64,000 bases of DNA from Pandoraea sp. PE-S2T-3 (lineage in GTDB: Bacteria > Pseudomonadota > Gammaproteobacteria > Burkholderiales > Burkholderiaceae), in assembly GCF_002179965.1 (NCBI RefSeq), contig NZ_NGUQ01000033.1, positions 310,001-374,000 of the forward strand. Reading direction: 5' to 3'. The notes under the pieces were generated by a model. It had not been told where the DNA came from. It searched no databases and saw nothing but the letters and a program-made list of their open reading frames with translations. This document shows, piece by piece, positions 26,614-36,033 of the stretch. Numbering within the stretch: position 1 is the stretch's first letter; every line of letters begins with the position of its first letter. The position numbers and the translations under genes were made by a program.

Positions 26614-27843
26614 TCAGAAGATCGGTAACGAGAGAAAGCCCTTGATGACGATGGCGTTGACGATATCGATGAAGAACGCCCCCACCATCGGCACGATCAG
26701 GAAGGCCAGATGTGAGGGCCCGAAGCGTTCGGTCACCGCCTGCATGTTCGCGATGGCCGTCGGCGTCGCACCCAGTCCGAAGCCGCAATGGCCGGCCGCC
26801 AGCACCGCGGCATCGTAGTTGCGCCCCATTACGCGGAACGTCACGAAGATCGCGTAAGCGCCCATCGCCACCACCTGCACGGTCAGAATCACGATCATCG
26901 GCACCGCCAGCGTCGACAGATCCCACAGCCGCAGGGCCATCAGCGCCATCGCCAGGAACAGCGACAGGCTCACGTTCCCGAGTACCGATAACGACCGGTC
27001 GAACACCTCGTAGCCGACCAGCGCCAGCGCGTTGCGCACCACCACGCCCGTGAACAGAACACACACGAAGGTGGGCAACTCGAAGGCCGTGCCCGACAAC
27101 AACGCCGCGATGACTTCGCCGCCCAACAGGCAGATCGCAATCATGGCCACCGTTTCGATCAATGCCTGCGCGGTGATCAGGCGAACCGTATGCGGCTGCT
27201 CGAAGCCTTCCGGCGCCGGGGCTGACGTCGAGGTATCCGAGCCGGGCACCTGCGCGCCATAGCGCCCCAGACGGCCGACGAGATACCTTGCCACCGGCCC
27301 GCCGAGCAGACCGCCAAGCACCAGCCCGAACGTGGCACAAGCCATCGCGATTTCGGCGGCAGACTGCACGCCGTAGCGCTCCGCCATGACGTGCCCCCAC
27401 GCGGCACCGGTGCCATGACCACCCGCCAGCGTGATCGACCCGCCCAGCAGGCCCACGCCGGGCGGCAGCCCAAGCAGCATGGCCAGGCCGACACCGATCG
27501 TGTTCTGCATGACCAGCATGCCCACCACGACCGCGAGGAACAGTCCCAGCGTACGCCCGCCAGCCCGCAGGCTCGCCAGATTGGCAGAAAGCCCGATAGT
27601 CGCGAAAAACGCCAGCATCAGCGGGGTTTGCAACGAGGTATCGAACTTCAGTTCGAAGTGCCCGAATTGACGCAGGGCTAGTGTGGTGAACGCCACCAGC
27701 AGGCCCGCCGCGACAGGCTCGGGAATGCTGTAGGTGCGAAGCGGCCCGATCCATTCGACCAGCTTGCGCCCAAGCAGCAGCACCAGCGTGGCGCAGACGA
27801 GCGTGCCGTAATTGCTGAAGACCAGTTGTCCCGTAACGCCCAT
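26614..27843 (-). CDS. gltS: Sodium/glutamate symporter
   Basis: A 409-residue GltS-family carrier with about ten membrane helices arranged as two halves. The re-entrant-loop sequence LGGSITLAGGHGTGAAWG and its counterpart GHCGFGLGATPTAIANMQAVTERFG are the diagnostic repeats. It imports glutamate with Na+. The ATG at 27843 follows GGAGGGGGATC. A GltS next to an amino-acid decarboxylase could be relevant to nitrogen or acid physiology, but the two genes are separated by a terminator. Confidence 0.94.
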   Translation of the reverse strand: MGVTGQLVFSNYGTLVCATLVLLLGRKLVEWIGPLRTYSIPEPVAAGLLVAFTTLALRQFGHFELKFDTSLQTPLMLAFFATIGLSANLASLRAGGRTLGLFLAVVVGMLVMQNTIGVGLAMLLGLPPGVGLLGGSITLAGGHGTGAAWGHVMAERYGVQSAAEIAMACATFGLVLGGLLGGPVARYLVGRLGRYGAQVPGSDTSTSAPAPEGFEQPHTVRLITAQALIETVAMIAICLLGGEVIAALLSGTAFELPTFVCVLFTGVVVRNALALVGYEVFDRSLSVLGNVSLSLFLAMALMALRLWDLSTLAVPMIVILTVQVVAMGAYAIFVTFRVMGRNYDAAVLAAGHCGFGLGATPTAIANMQAVTERFGPSHLAFLIVPMVGAFFIDIVNAIVIKGFLSLPIF

Positions 27844-28254
27844 GATCCCCCTCCGACATCCGAAAACCGACGAGTTTAGCAACGGGATTACGTCACTTTC
27901 TTGGGTAATTTCCCAAAAATAGGACGACCAAGCATACCCTTAACGCCATCGATTTACACCGGGATCGTGGACTTTGCCATCGTTTTCCCGGCATCTCGCC
28001 GGGGTTTGGCCGACATTGGGAACATACGGGCAACGCGGAGACACTCGTTTGGGCGATATCCGCAAGTTGCGATGCGAGAAAGCGGCGTATGGCGCGTAAC
28101 GGCACATCTCGGAAGTCACCCGGGAAGTCGCCCAGAAAGTCACCTCGGAGGCGGCCCAAAACGACAACACCCTGCGAACCACGTGGCTCGCAGGGTGTTG
28201 TGAGTGCCATCACAGCCCCGTGCACGGGCACGGGGCGTTCAGGGCAATTGCCGA
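27844..28254. other. Intergenic region between gltS and the decarboxylase
   Basis: About 410 bp without a credible gene. It contains a TTGGG-6nt-CCCAA inverted repeat at 27901-27916 near the gltS start, three 12-bp repeats of the type GGAAGTCACCCG at 28111-28146, and the decarboxylase terminator at 28164-28201. The gltS promoter should lie in the AT-richer part near 27890-27930. Confidence 0.6.
28164..28201 (-). terminator. Terminator after the decarboxylase gene
   Basis: ACAACACCCTGCGA and TCGCAGGGTGTTGT form a perfect 14-bp stem. On the minus strand it is followed by CGTTTTGG, so it ends the leftward decarboxylase transcript about 55 bp past the stop. Confidence 0.85.
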
Positions 28255-30549
28255 TTAACTGGCGTCCTGACGCACGCAGTCCACGAAGTACTCCGGACGG
28301 CCGTCGACCTCTTCGACTACCAGACCGTGAATATCGGTGTGGAAGCCCGGGAAACGCTCGTTGAAGTCGCGGGCGAAGCGCAGGTACTCGATGATCGCGG
28401 CGTTGAAGCGCTCGCCCGGAATCAGCAGCGGAATGCCCGGCGGATACGGCGTAAGCAGCACGCTGGTCACGCGCCCTTCGAGTTCGTCGATCGACACGCG
28501 GTCGATCTGGCGGTGCGCCAGCTTCGAGAACGCATCGGTCGGCTTCATCGCCGGCTGCATGTCCGAGAGATACATCTCGGTCGTCACGCGCGCCACGTCG
28601 TTGGCCTTGTACACGCTGTGAATCTGATCGCACAGGTCGCGCAGACCGATACGCTCGTAACGCGGGAATTTCGCCACGAACTCGGGCAGCACGCGCCACA
28701 GCGGACGGTTGTGATCGTAGTCGTCCTTGAACTGTTGCAGCTCGGTCACCATCGAGTTCCAGCGGCCCTTGGTGATACCGATCGTGAACATGATGAAGAA
28801 CGAATACAGACCGGTCTTCTCGACGATGATGCCGTGCTCGGCCAGGTACTTGGTGACGATGGCGGCCGGAATACCCGACTCGCCGAACTCGCCGTCCACG
28901 TCCAGCCCCGGCGTGATGATCGTCGCCTTGATCGGGTCGAGCATGTTGAAGCCTTCGGCCAGATCGCCGAAGCCGTGCCAGCGCTCGTTCGCGCGCAGCA
29001 CCCAGTCGTCGCGCTGGATCGTGCCTTCGTCGCCCAGATTGTCCGGGCCCCAGACCGAGAACCACCACGAATCGCCGTACTCGTTCGCCACCTTGCGCAT
29101 GGCGCGGCGGAAGTCGAGCGCCTCGACGATCGACTCTTCCACGAGCGCCGTGCCGCCCGGCGGCTCCATCATCGCGGCCGCCACGTCGCACGAGGCGATG
29201 ATGGCGTACTGCGGCGACGTCGACGTGTGCATCAGATACGCCTCGTTGAAGCGGTACGTATCGAAATTGCGCGTGTCCGCTTCTTGCACCACGATCTGCG
29301 AGGCCTGCGAGATACCCGCGAGCAGCTTGTGCGTGGAGTGCGTGGCGTAAATGGTCGCTTCCGACGAGCGCGGACGGCCTTCGCCGATGGCGTGCATGTC
29401 GCGATAAAACTCGTGGAACGTCGCGTGCGGCAGCCAGGCTTCGTCGAAGTGCAGCGTATCGATCGTGTTGCCCAGCACTTCCTTGATCATCTCGACGTTG
29501 TAGATCACGCCGTCATACGTGCTTTGCGTGATCGTCAGGATGCGCGGCTTGGCATTCGGGTCGCGCTCCAGCACTTCGCGGGCGAACGGGTTGGCTTCGA
29601 TCTTCGCGCGAATCACTTCGGGGTCGAATTCCGACTTCGGAATCGGGCCGATGATGCCGAGGTGATTACGCGTCGGCGTGAGGAACACCGGCACGGCGCC
29701 CGTCATCGTGATCGCGTGCAGGATCGACTTGTGGCAGTTACGGTCGACCACGACGATGTCGCCCGGCGCAACGGTCGCGTGCCAGACGATCTTGTTCGAC
29801 GTCGACGTGCCGTTGGTCACGAAGAACAGATGGTCCGCGTTGAAGATGCGCGCGGCATTGCGCTCCGACGCGCCCACGGGGCCATTGTGATCGAGCAGCT
29901 GACCGAGTTCTTCCACCGCGTTGCAGACGTCGGCGCGCAGCATGTTTTCGCCGAAGAACTGGTGGAACATCTGGCCCACCGGGCTCTTCAGGAACGCCAC
30001 ACCGCCCGAGTGCCCCGGGCAGTGCCACGAGTACGAACCGTCGGCCGCGTAGTGCGTGAGCGAACGGAAGAACGGCGGCGGCAGCGAGTCGAGGTACGAC
30101 TTGGCTTCACGGATGATGTGACGCGCCACGAACTCGGGCGTGTCTTCGAACATGTGAATGAAGCCGTGCAACTCGCGCAGGATGTCGTTCGGAATGTGAC
30201 GCGACGTGCGCGTCTCGCCGTACAGGAAAATCGGAATGTCCGGATTGCGGCGGCGCACTTCCTGCACGAATGCGCGCAGGTTGATGATGGCCAGCGCCAA
30301 CTCGCCCTCGCCTTCACCGCCCGATTCGCTCGAGAACGTACCGAATTCATCGTCGTCGATCGACAGGATGAAGCTCGACGCGCGGCTGGCCTGTTGCGCG
30401 AACGACGTCAAATCGCCGTAGCTCGTCAGGCCATTGACCTCCATGCCCTCGGCTTCGATGGCCTCCGCCAAAGAACGAATCCCGGATCCGGAGATATTTT
30501 CGGAGCGGAAGTCCTCGTCAATGATGACGATCGGAAAACGGAATTTCAT
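28255..30549 (-). CDS. Orn/Lys/Arg decarboxylase, PLP-dependent
   Basis: A 764-residue decarboxylase of the large fold-I family: an N-terminal response-regulator-like wing domain (residues 1-130, FPIVIIDEDFRSEN), a PLP core with the Schiff-base Lys near residue 406 in THSTHKLLAG, LHFDEAWLPHA with the PLP-ring Asp, and the C-terminal domain. The family decarboxylates lysine, ornithine or arginine to a diamine or agmatine and often supports acid resistance or polyamine supply. Which amino acid is used is not settled by eye. The start follows AAGGAACGCC. It lies 106 bp after dcd with a terminator between. Confidence 0.93.
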   Translation of the reverse strand: MKFRFPIVIIDEDFRSENISGSGIRSLAEAIEAEGMEVNGLTSYGDLTSFAQQASRASSFILSIDDDEFGTFSSESGGEGEGELALAIINLRAFVQEVRRRNPDIPIFLYGETRTSRHIPNDILRELHGFIHMFEDTPEFVARHIIREAKSYLDSLPPPFFRSLTHYAADGSYSWHCPGHSGGVAFLKSPVGQMFHQFFGENMLRADVCNAVEELGQLLDHNGPVGASERNAARIFNADHLFFVTNGTSTSNKIVWHATVAPGDIVVVDRNCHKSILHAITMTGAVPVFLTPTRNHLGIIGPIPKSEFDPEVIRAKIEANPFAREVLERDPNAKPRILTITQSTYDGVIYNVEMIKEVLGNTIDTLHFDEAWLPHATFHEFYRDMHAIGEGRPRSSEATIYATHSTHKLLAGISQASQIVVQEADTRNFDTYRFNEAYLMHTSTSPQYAIIASCDVAAAMMEPPGGTALVEESIVEALDFRRAMRKVANEYGDSWWFSVWGPDNLGDEGTIQRDDWVLRANERWHGFGDLAEGFNMLDPIKATIITPGLDVDGEFGESGIPAAIVTKYLAEHGIIVEKTGLYSFFIMFTIGITKGRWNSMVTELQQFKDDYDHNRPLWRVLPEFVAKFPRYERIGLRDLCDQIHSVYKANDVARVTTEMYLSDMQPAMKPTDAFSKLAHRQIDRVSIDELEGRVTSVLLTPYPPGIPLLIPGERFNAAIIEYLRFARDFNERFPGFHTDIHGLVVEEVDGRPEYFVDCVRQDAS

Positions 30550-30572
30550 TGGCGTTCCTTCGACAAAAGAAC

Positions 30573-30600
30573 GAGCCACGGTCCGACATGGCCGTGGCTC
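30573..30600 (-). terminator. Terminator between dcd and the decarboxylase
   Basis: GAGCCACGG and CCGTGGCTC form a 9-bp stem; on the minus strand GTTCTTTTGTC follows. It should reduce readthrough from dcd into the decarboxylase gene, which then needs its own promoter or works by partial readthrough. Confidence 0.7.
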
Positions 30601-30655
30601 TTGGGCAGTGCAATAGAGAGGATGCTCACCGGCGGCGAGTCACTAGCGTAATGGG

Positions 30656-31225
30656 CTAGGTTTTCGGCAGCGTGACACCACGCTGTCCTTGATACTTCCC
30701 GCCGCGGTCCTTGTACGAGGTCTCGCAGACTTCGTCGGACTCGAAGAACAGCACCTGAGCGACGCCTTCGTTGGCGTAGATCTTGGCCGGCAGCGGCGTC
30801 GTGTTCGAGAATTCCAGGGTCACGTAGCCCTCCCATTCGGGTTCGAACGGCGTCACGTTCACGATGATGCCGCAGCGGGCATACGTCGATTTGCCCAGAC
30901 ACACGGTGAGCACACTGCGCGGAATGCGGAAGTACTCGACGGTGCGGGCCAGCGCGAACGAGTTCGGCGGAATGATGCAAACATCGCTCTCGACGTCGAC
31001 AAAAGACTTCTCGTCGAAGTTCTTCGGGTCGACGATCGTCGAATTGATGTTCGTGAAGACCTTGAATTCAGGCGCACAGCGGATGTCGTAGCCGTAACTC
31101 GACGTGCCGTAGCTGACGATCTTCTGCCCGTCCTGGGAATAGCGGATCTGCGTCGGCTCGAAGGGCTCGATCATGCCGTGCGCTTCGGCCATTCGCCGGA
31201 TCCATTTATCGGACTTGATGCTCAT
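30656..31225 (-). CDS. dcd: dCTP deaminase
   Basis: A 189-residue Dcd, a trimeric dUTPase-fold enzyme that deaminates dCTP to dUTP for thymidylate synthesis. Hallmarks are [30 protein letters not shown], the catalytic-loop GKSTYARCG with [14 protein letters not shown], and C-terminal [13 protein letters not shown] that closes over the nucleotide. Full length. It sits between mrp and the decarboxylase, all leftward; 163 bp separates it from mrp, so it probably has its own promoter. Confidence 0.97.
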   Translation of the reverse strand: MSIKSDKWIRRMAEAHGMIEPFEPTQIRYSQDGQKIVSYGTSSYGYDIRCAPEFKVFTNINSTIVDPKNFDEKSFVDVESDVCIIPPNSFALARTVEYFRIPRSVLTVCLGKSTYARCGIIVNVTPFEPEWEGYVTLEFSNTTPLPAKIYANEGVAQVLFFESDEVCETSYKDRGGKYQGQRGVTLPKT

Positions 31226-31343
31226 GTGTGGGCCTGAACTCGGGTAGTACGTAAAAAGTGGGCGTATTTTACGCGATTGTTGCGGTGCGGTGATTTTTTC
31301 ACACGCACCGCCCGGCAGCCCGCGCCAACAGCCGCGCCGTCAG

Positions 31344-31384
31344 CCTGCGCAGTCAACCTGTGCACTCAACCCTGCGCAGTCAAC
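31344..31384 (+). repeat. Three 13-14 bp repeats next to the mrp stop
   Basis: CCTGCGCAGTCAA, CCTGTGCACTCAAC and CCTGCGCAGTCAAC follow one another, ending 5 bp past the mrp stop codon. No coding role is evident. Confidence 0.7.
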
Positions 31385-31388
31385 CCGC

Positions 31389-32471
31389 TTACGTGTTCTG
31401 AACGACGATCGACGGGAACTTGCTCGTCATGTCCTTCTGTTTCGACGCGATTTTCACCGCGACCTTGCGGGCGATGGCCTTGTACAGCTCGGCGACGCGG
31501 CCGTCCGGATCGCCCACCACGCTTGGCATGCCGGCGTCCGCGTGCACGCGGATGCTCATTTCCAGCGGCAGCTTGCCCAGCAGATCGACATCGAAGTCGT
31601 GGCTCATGCGCTCGCCGCCGCCCACGCCGAAGATCGGCTCTTCATGACCGCAGTTCGAGCAGATATGCAGGCTCATGTTCTCGATCAGCCCCAAAATCGG
31701 GACGCCAACCTTCTCGAACATCTTGAGACCCTTGCGCGCGTCCAGCAGCGCCAGGTCCTGCGGGGTGGTCACGATGACCGCGCCGGTGACGGGCACCTTC
31801 TGCGCCAGTGTGAGCTGAATGTCGCCCGTGCCCGGCGGCATGTCGACGATCAGGTAGTCGAGATCCTTCCAGTTGGTCTGGTTGAGCAGTTGCTCCAGCG
31901 CCTGCGTCACCATCGGGCCGCGCCACACCATGGGGTTGTCCGGCTCGATCAGAAAGCCGATGGAGCTGGCCTGCAAGCCGTGGCCGACCATCGGTTCGAG
32001 CGACTTGCCGTCTTTCGATTCGGGCTTGCCGTGAATGCCCAGCAGCGTGGGCAGCGACGGGCCGTAGATGTCGGCATCCAGAATCCCGACATTCGCCCCT
32101 TCGGCCGCCAGCGCGAGCGCCAGGTTGACCGCCGTGGTGCTTTTGCCCACGCCGCCCTTGCCCGAGGCAACCGCCACAATGTTTTTCACATTGGGAAGGA
32201 GCTTGACGCCACGTTGAACGGCGTGCGCGACAATCTTCTGGCTGATTTCGACAGCAACGCGCTCTACCCCGGGCAGTTTGCCGACGGCGTCGGTGATGCG
32301 CGTGCGCATGGCTTCGAACTGACTTTTCGCCGGGTAACCGAATTCGATGGCGATGCCGACATGGCCGTGCTCGGCGTCGACTCGTTTCACGTACTTGCCG
32401 GCGACCAGATCCAGCCCCGTATCGGGGTCGACGATGCCTCGCAGTACGTCGTTGATTTGCGCTACTTCCAT
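31389..32471 (-). CDS. mrp: Mrp/ApbC-type iron-sulfur carrier ATPase
   Basis: A 360-residue P-loop protein. An N-terminal MIP18-like domain (residues 1-85) precedes the deviant Walker A SGKGGVGKST at 103-112, DADIYGPS, DMPPGTGD, and the cluster-binding pair Cys271-x-x-Cys274 (ICSNC). ApbC/Mrp proteins bind and pass Fe-S clusters to apo-proteins in the cytoplasm. The ATG at 32471 gives the usual MEVAQINDVLRGIVDPDTG N-terminus. On its strand a TTGACG lies near 32660 as a possible -35, but the promoter is not clear. Confidence 0.93.
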   Translation of the reverse strand: MEVAQINDVLRGIVDPDTGLDLVAGKYVKRVDAEHGHVGIAIEFGYPAKSQFEAMRTRITDAVGKLPGVERVAVEISQKIVAHAVQRGVKLLPNVKNIVAVASGKGGVGKSTTAVNLALALAAEGANVGILDADIYGPSLPTLLGIHGKPESKDGKSLEPMVGHGLQASSIGFLIEPDNPMVWRGPMVTQALEQLLNQTNWKDLDYLIVDMPPGTGDIQLTLAQKVPVTGAVIVTTPQDLALLDARKGLKMFEKVGVPILGLIENMSLHICSNCGHEEPIFGVGGGERMSHDFDVDLLGKLPLEMSIRVHADAGMPSVVGDPDGRVAELYKAIARKVAVKIASKQKDMTSKFPSIVVQNT

Positions 32472-32744
32472 GTCGGTCTCTCGCTCTGTAGCGGCACGCG
32501 GACGGGCCGGCGCATCGCTAACAACTTGTAACATCCGTGGCGCGCGCTCTCGATTAGCATGCGAGGCGCACGTGTTTTGGGGAACCAGTCACCGCGGCAA
32601 TCTGTCCTTGCCAGCGGTTGACACTCGGCACTATTGTAAAAGACGTCGCGCCGGCTGGCGTCAAAACCCATGCCAGGCGCGCGTGCTTCCGCGAAGTGCT
32701 CACGTGTGTCTCATCACAGCAAGCTAATCGAGAAGGAGCCTTAT

Positions 32745-33401
32745 ATGAATAAGAACACTCTGCGCGCTTCGGCGCTTGTCCTGGTTGCCGCCGCCATGCT
32801 GGCCGGCTGCCAGACGCCGCAGGGCACCAACACGGCGGTCGGTACCGGCGTCGGCGCGGCGGTCGGGGCGGGTCTGGGTAACCTCATCGGTGGCAACACG
32901 ACGGGCACGCTGATCGGCGCTGCGGTAGGTGCCGCCGCCGGCGGTGCAGCCGGTTACAACTGGCAGTCCATCAAGAACACGCTGGGCGGCCACACGGCCG
33001 GCACCGGTACGCAAATTACCGAACGCCCGGACGGCCAGCTCCAGGTCAACGTGCCGAGCGACGTGACGTTCGACACCAACCAGTACGCCATCAAGCCTAA
33101 CTTCGCTGCCGTGCTGACCGACCTGGCCAACTCGCTCAATCAGAACCCGGGCATCACCGCACGCGTGATCGGGCACACCGACAGCACCGGTGGCGACCGC
33201 ATCAATATCCCGCTGTCGCAGAACCGCGCCAACGCTGTCATCCAGTTCCTGACGAGCCGCGGTGTTGCCGCGAACCGTTTGCAGGGCGTGGGCGTGGCGT
33301 CGAGCCAGCCGGTCGCGTCGGATGCCACGGCCGAAGGCCGCGCGCAGAACCGCCGCGTCGAAATCCTGCTGCAAGCACCGCAGCAACAGGCCCCGCGCTG
33401 A
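32745..33401 (+). CDS. OmpA-family lipoprotein with glycine-zipper
   Basis: The 218-residue precursor has a lipoprotein signal with lipobox LAGC (Cys22). Then comes a Gly/Ala-rich glycine-zipper region (residues 30-75, GVGAAVGAGLGNLIGG, LIGAAVGAAAGGAAG) and a C-terminal OmpA/Pal peptidoglycan-binding domain with VIGHTDSTGGDRINIPLSQNRA and the closing NRRVEI. It should tether outer membrane to peptidoglycan. The start follows AAGGAG. It has its own gap upstream and a structured 3' region downstream. Confidence 0.93.
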   Translation: MNKNTLRASALVLVAAAMLAGCQTPQGTNTAVGTGVGAAVGAGLGNLIGGNTTGTLIGAAVGAAAGGAAGYNWQSIKNTLGGHTAGTGTQITERPDGQLQVNVPSDVTFDTNQYAIKPNFAAVLTDLANSLNQNPGITARVIGHTDSTGGDRINIPLSQNRANAVIQFLTSRGVAANRLQGVGVASSQPVASDATAEGRAQNRRVEILLQAPQQQAPR

Positions 33402-33429
33402 TCCACACGATCGGGGCGGTGTGACCGAT

Positions 33430-33477
33430 GATGTGCCAACTGCATGTTGCGCCGCAGCATCGAAAAGTTGGCACATC
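33430..33477 (+). repeat. Long inverted repeat downstream of the OmpA lipoprotein
   Basis: GATGTGCCAACT (33430-33441) and AGTTGGCACATC (33466-33477) pair perfectly. Inside, TGTTGCG and CGCAGCA pair with one wobble, giving a long hairpin without a T-run. It begins 29 bp past the stop codon. Confidence 0.75.
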
Positions 33478-33579
33478 GGTTGAACTAATCCCGCGTCACG
33501 TCGCTCTGACCCTTCGGAAGTGCCTACCGTGGGCGCTTCCATCTCCTCTTTGTTATTGACGTTACGTGTGCCTAGTTAT

Positions 33580-33606
33580 GCCGGAACCTGGTTCCGGCTT
33601 TTTTTT
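33580..33606 (+). terminator. Intrinsic terminator
   Basis: GCCGGAAC and GTTCCGGC form an 8-bp stem with a CTG loop followed by eight T. It ends rightward transcription from the OmpA lipoprotein gene. Confidence 0.93.
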
Positions 33607-33802
33607 GGCCGAACGCTTTTGAGGCCTCATGCCGTTGCCGCGCCGAGCGCATCGGGCATCGCCGCCACGTGACACCTGACAGTCCTCGGAATCGCCCAAC
33701 AAACTGCCCATTATTCCCGCCAAGTGACCCCGTTTGGGCGGCAACGCGCCACGCCTGCTAGAATCGTCCTTTCCCCGCCACTACTACCCACACGCAAACT
33801 CC

Positions 33803-35905
33803 ATGTCCCGCCGCATTCTTGTCACCTCCGCCCTGCCGTACGCCAATGGCCAGATTCACATCGGTCACCTGGTGGAATATATCCAGACAGATATCTGGGT
33901 GCGGTACATGCGGATGCAGGGCCATGAGGTGTACTACGTGGGGGCGGACGATACGCACGGCACGCCGGTCATGCTGCGTGCCGAAAAGGAAGGCCTCACG
34001 CCCAAGCAACTGATCGAGCGCGTCTGGAAAGAACACAAGCGCGATTTCGACAGCTTTGGCATCTCGTTCGATAACTACTATTCGACGGATTCCGAAGAAA
34101 ACCGCGAACTGTCCGAAAACGTCTATCTGGCGCTCAAGGAACAGGGGCTGATCGAGGCGCGCGATATCGAACAGGCGTATGACCCGGTCAAGGAAATGTT
34201 CCTGCCGGACCGCTTCATCAAGGGCGAATGCCCGAAGTGCGGCGCCAAGGATCAGTACGGCGACTCGTGCGAAGTCTGCGGCTCGACCTATGCGCCGACC
34301 GACCTGCTCAACCCGTACTCGGTGGTTTCGGGCGCTACGCCCGTGCGCAAGACCTCGACGCACTACTTCTTCAAGCTGTCGGACCCGCGCTGCGAGCAGT
34401 TCCTGCGCAAGTGGGTGGCGGGCCTCGCCCAGCCGGAAGCCGCGAACAAGATGAAGGAATGGCTGGGCGAAAACGGTGAGTCGACGCTGGCCGACTGGGA
34501 TATTTCGCGCGATGCGCCGTATTTCGGTTTCGAGATCCCGGGCGCGCCCGGCAAGTATTTCTACGTCTGGCTCGATGCACCGGTCGGCTACTACGCCAGC
34601 TTCAAGAACCTGTGCGCCCAGCGTGGCCTGAACTTCGACGAGTGGGTCAAGCCGGGCTCGACCACCGAGCAGTACCACTTCATCGGCAAGGACATCCTGT
34701 ACTTCCACACGCTGTTCTGGCCGGCGATGCTCGAATTCTCGGGCCATCGCACGCCGACCAACGTGTTTGCCCACGGCTTCCTGACGGTCGATGGCCAGAA
34801 GATGTCGAAGTCGCGCGGTACGTTCATCACCGCCCAAAGCTTCATCGACACGGGTCTGAACCCGGAATGGCTGCGCTATTACATCGGCGCCAAGCTCGGC
34901 AACACGATGGAAGACATCGACCTGAACCTCGATGACTTCATCGCGCGCGTGAACAGCGATCTGGTCGGCAAGTACGTGAACATCGCCAGCCGCGCCGCAG
35001 GCTTCCTGCTCAAGCGTTTCGACGGCCGCATCTCGGCTGACGCCATGCAAGCGCCGCTGCTCGTGCAGTTGCGCGGCGTGGCGCCGCAGATCGCCGCACA
35101 TTACGAAGCGCGTGAATTCGGCAAGACGCTGCGTCTGGTGATGGAACAGGCAGACGCCGTGAACGGCTACGTCGACACGGTCAAGCCGTGGGATCTGGCG
35201 AAGGACCCGGCACAAGCGGGCGCGCTGCATGAAGCCTGCTCGGTGTGTCTGGAAGCCTTCCGTCTGCTCACGCTGTATCTCAAGCCCGTGTTGCCGACGA
35301 CGGCTGCGGCGGTCGAGCAGTTCCTGAGCATTGCCCCGCAAACGTGGCAGGACGTCGCCACGCCGCTGACCTCGGCCAGCGCCATCACGGCTTACAAGCA
35401 CCTGATGACGCGTGTCGAAGGCAAGCAGGTCGAGGCACTGGTTGCCGCCAACCGCGATTCGCTGCAAGCGACGGCGGCCCCGGCCGCAGCGTCCGCCGAC
35501 GCGAGCAAGGCGAAGGGCAAGGACAAAGCCGCAGCAACCGCGCCGGCGGCGGCAGACGACGGTGTCATCACCATCGACGACTTCGCCAAGATCGATCTGC
35601 GCATCGCACGCATCGTTGCCTGTCAGGCCGTGGAAGGTTCGGACAAGCTGCTGCAACTCACGCTGGATGTGGGTGAAGCCCAGACGCGCAACGTCTTCTC
35701 GGGCATCAAGTCGGCGTATCCGCAACCGGAAGCGCTGGTCGGCAAGCTCACCGTCATGGTGGCCAACCTGGCCCCGCGCAAAATGAAGTTCGGTCTGTCG
35801 GAGGGGATGGTGCTCGCAGCGTCGGCCGCGAACGAGAAGGCCGAACCGGGCATCTACATTCTCGAACCGCACGACGGCGCCAAGCCGGGCATGCGCGTGA
35901 AGTAA
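33803..35905 (+). CDS. metG: Methionyl-tRNA synthetase
   Basis: A 700-residue class I synthetase charging tRNA-Met. The HIGH motif is at 19-22 ([11 protein letters not shown]), a zinc-knuckle with [18 protein letters not shown] at about 143-160, and KMSKS at about 333. From about residue 587 ([14 protein letters not shown]) there is the C-terminal tRNA-binding dimerisation domain (Trbp111-like), preceded by an Ala/Lys-rich linker. The ATG matches the family N-terminus [23 protein letters not shown] box about 40 bp upstream may be its promoter. Confidence 0.97.
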   Translation: MSRRILVTSALPYANGQIHIGHLVEYIQTDIWVRYMRMQGHEVYYVGADDTHGTPVMLRAEKEGLTPKQLIERVWKEHKRDFDSFGISFDNYYSTDSEENRELSENVYLALKEQGLIEARDIEQAYDPVKEMFLPDRFIKGECPKCGAKDQYGDSCEVCGSTYAPTDLLNPYSVVSGATPVRKTSTHYFFKLSDPRCEQFLRKWVAGLAQPEAANKMKEWLGENGESTLADWDISRDAPYFGFEIPGAPGKYFYVWLDAPVGYYASFKNLCAQRGLNFDEWVKPGSTTEQYHFIGKDILYFHTLFWPAMLEFSGHRTPTNVFAHGFLTVDGQKMSKSRGTFITAQSFIDTGLNPEWLRYYIGAKLGNTMEDIDLNLDDFIARVNSDLVGKYVNIASRAAGFLLKRFDGRISADAMQAPLLVQLRGVAPQIAAHYEAREFGKTLRLVMEQADAVNGYVDTVKPWDLAKDPAQAGALHEACSVCLEAFRLLTLYLKPVLPTTAAAVEQFLSIAPQTWQDVATPLTSASAITAYKHLMTRVEGKQVEALVAANRDSLQATAAPAAASADASKAKGKDKAAATAPAAADDGVITIDDFAKIDLRIARIVACQAVEGSDKLLQLTLDVGEAQTRNVFSGIKSAYPQPEALVGKLTVMVANLAPRKMKFGLSEGMVLAASAANEKAEPGIYILEPHDGAKPGMRVK

Positions 35906-35941
35906 GCACGCGCGCAGTCGCCGCAACACCGTAGTACCCGC

Positions 35942-35987
35942 CACCCCAAGCGCCGGAGATCATCCCGGCCTTGGGGTGAAGTCTTTT
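35942..35987 (+). terminator. Terminator after metG
   Basis: CACCCCAAG and CTTGGGGTG form the outer stem with an inner GCCGG-CCGGC pair; AAGTCTTTT follows. It ends the metG transcript about 80 bp after the stop. Confidence 0.85.
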
Positions 35988-36033
35988 GGGGCGCCGTCGC
36001 AGGCGACATGACCCCTCGCCTGCCAAGGCAAAA

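Larger units (their letters stand above)
33402..33802. other. Intergenic region between the OmpA lipoprotein and metG
   Basis: About 400 bp without a supported gene. It holds a large inverted repeat (33430-33477), a terminator (33580-33606), and a TAGAAT at about 33760-33765 before metG that could be its -10 box with TTGGGC about 19 bp upstream. Confidence 0.6.

Noticed and set aside
27901-28203. Possible 100-codon gene in the gltS-decarboxylase gap
   Set aside because: Starts at TTG without a ribosome site, spans the repeat tract and the terminator, and has no recognisable content.
28204-30651. Long plus-strand open frame (about 815 codons) opposite the decarboxylase gene
   Set aside because: It is a GC-bias shadow, His/Arg/Val-rich without motifs, opposite a clearly conserved enzyme.
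33758-35944. Long minus-strand open frame (about 728 codons) opposite metG
   Set aside because: It mirrors metG codons and has no domain; metG is unmistakable.
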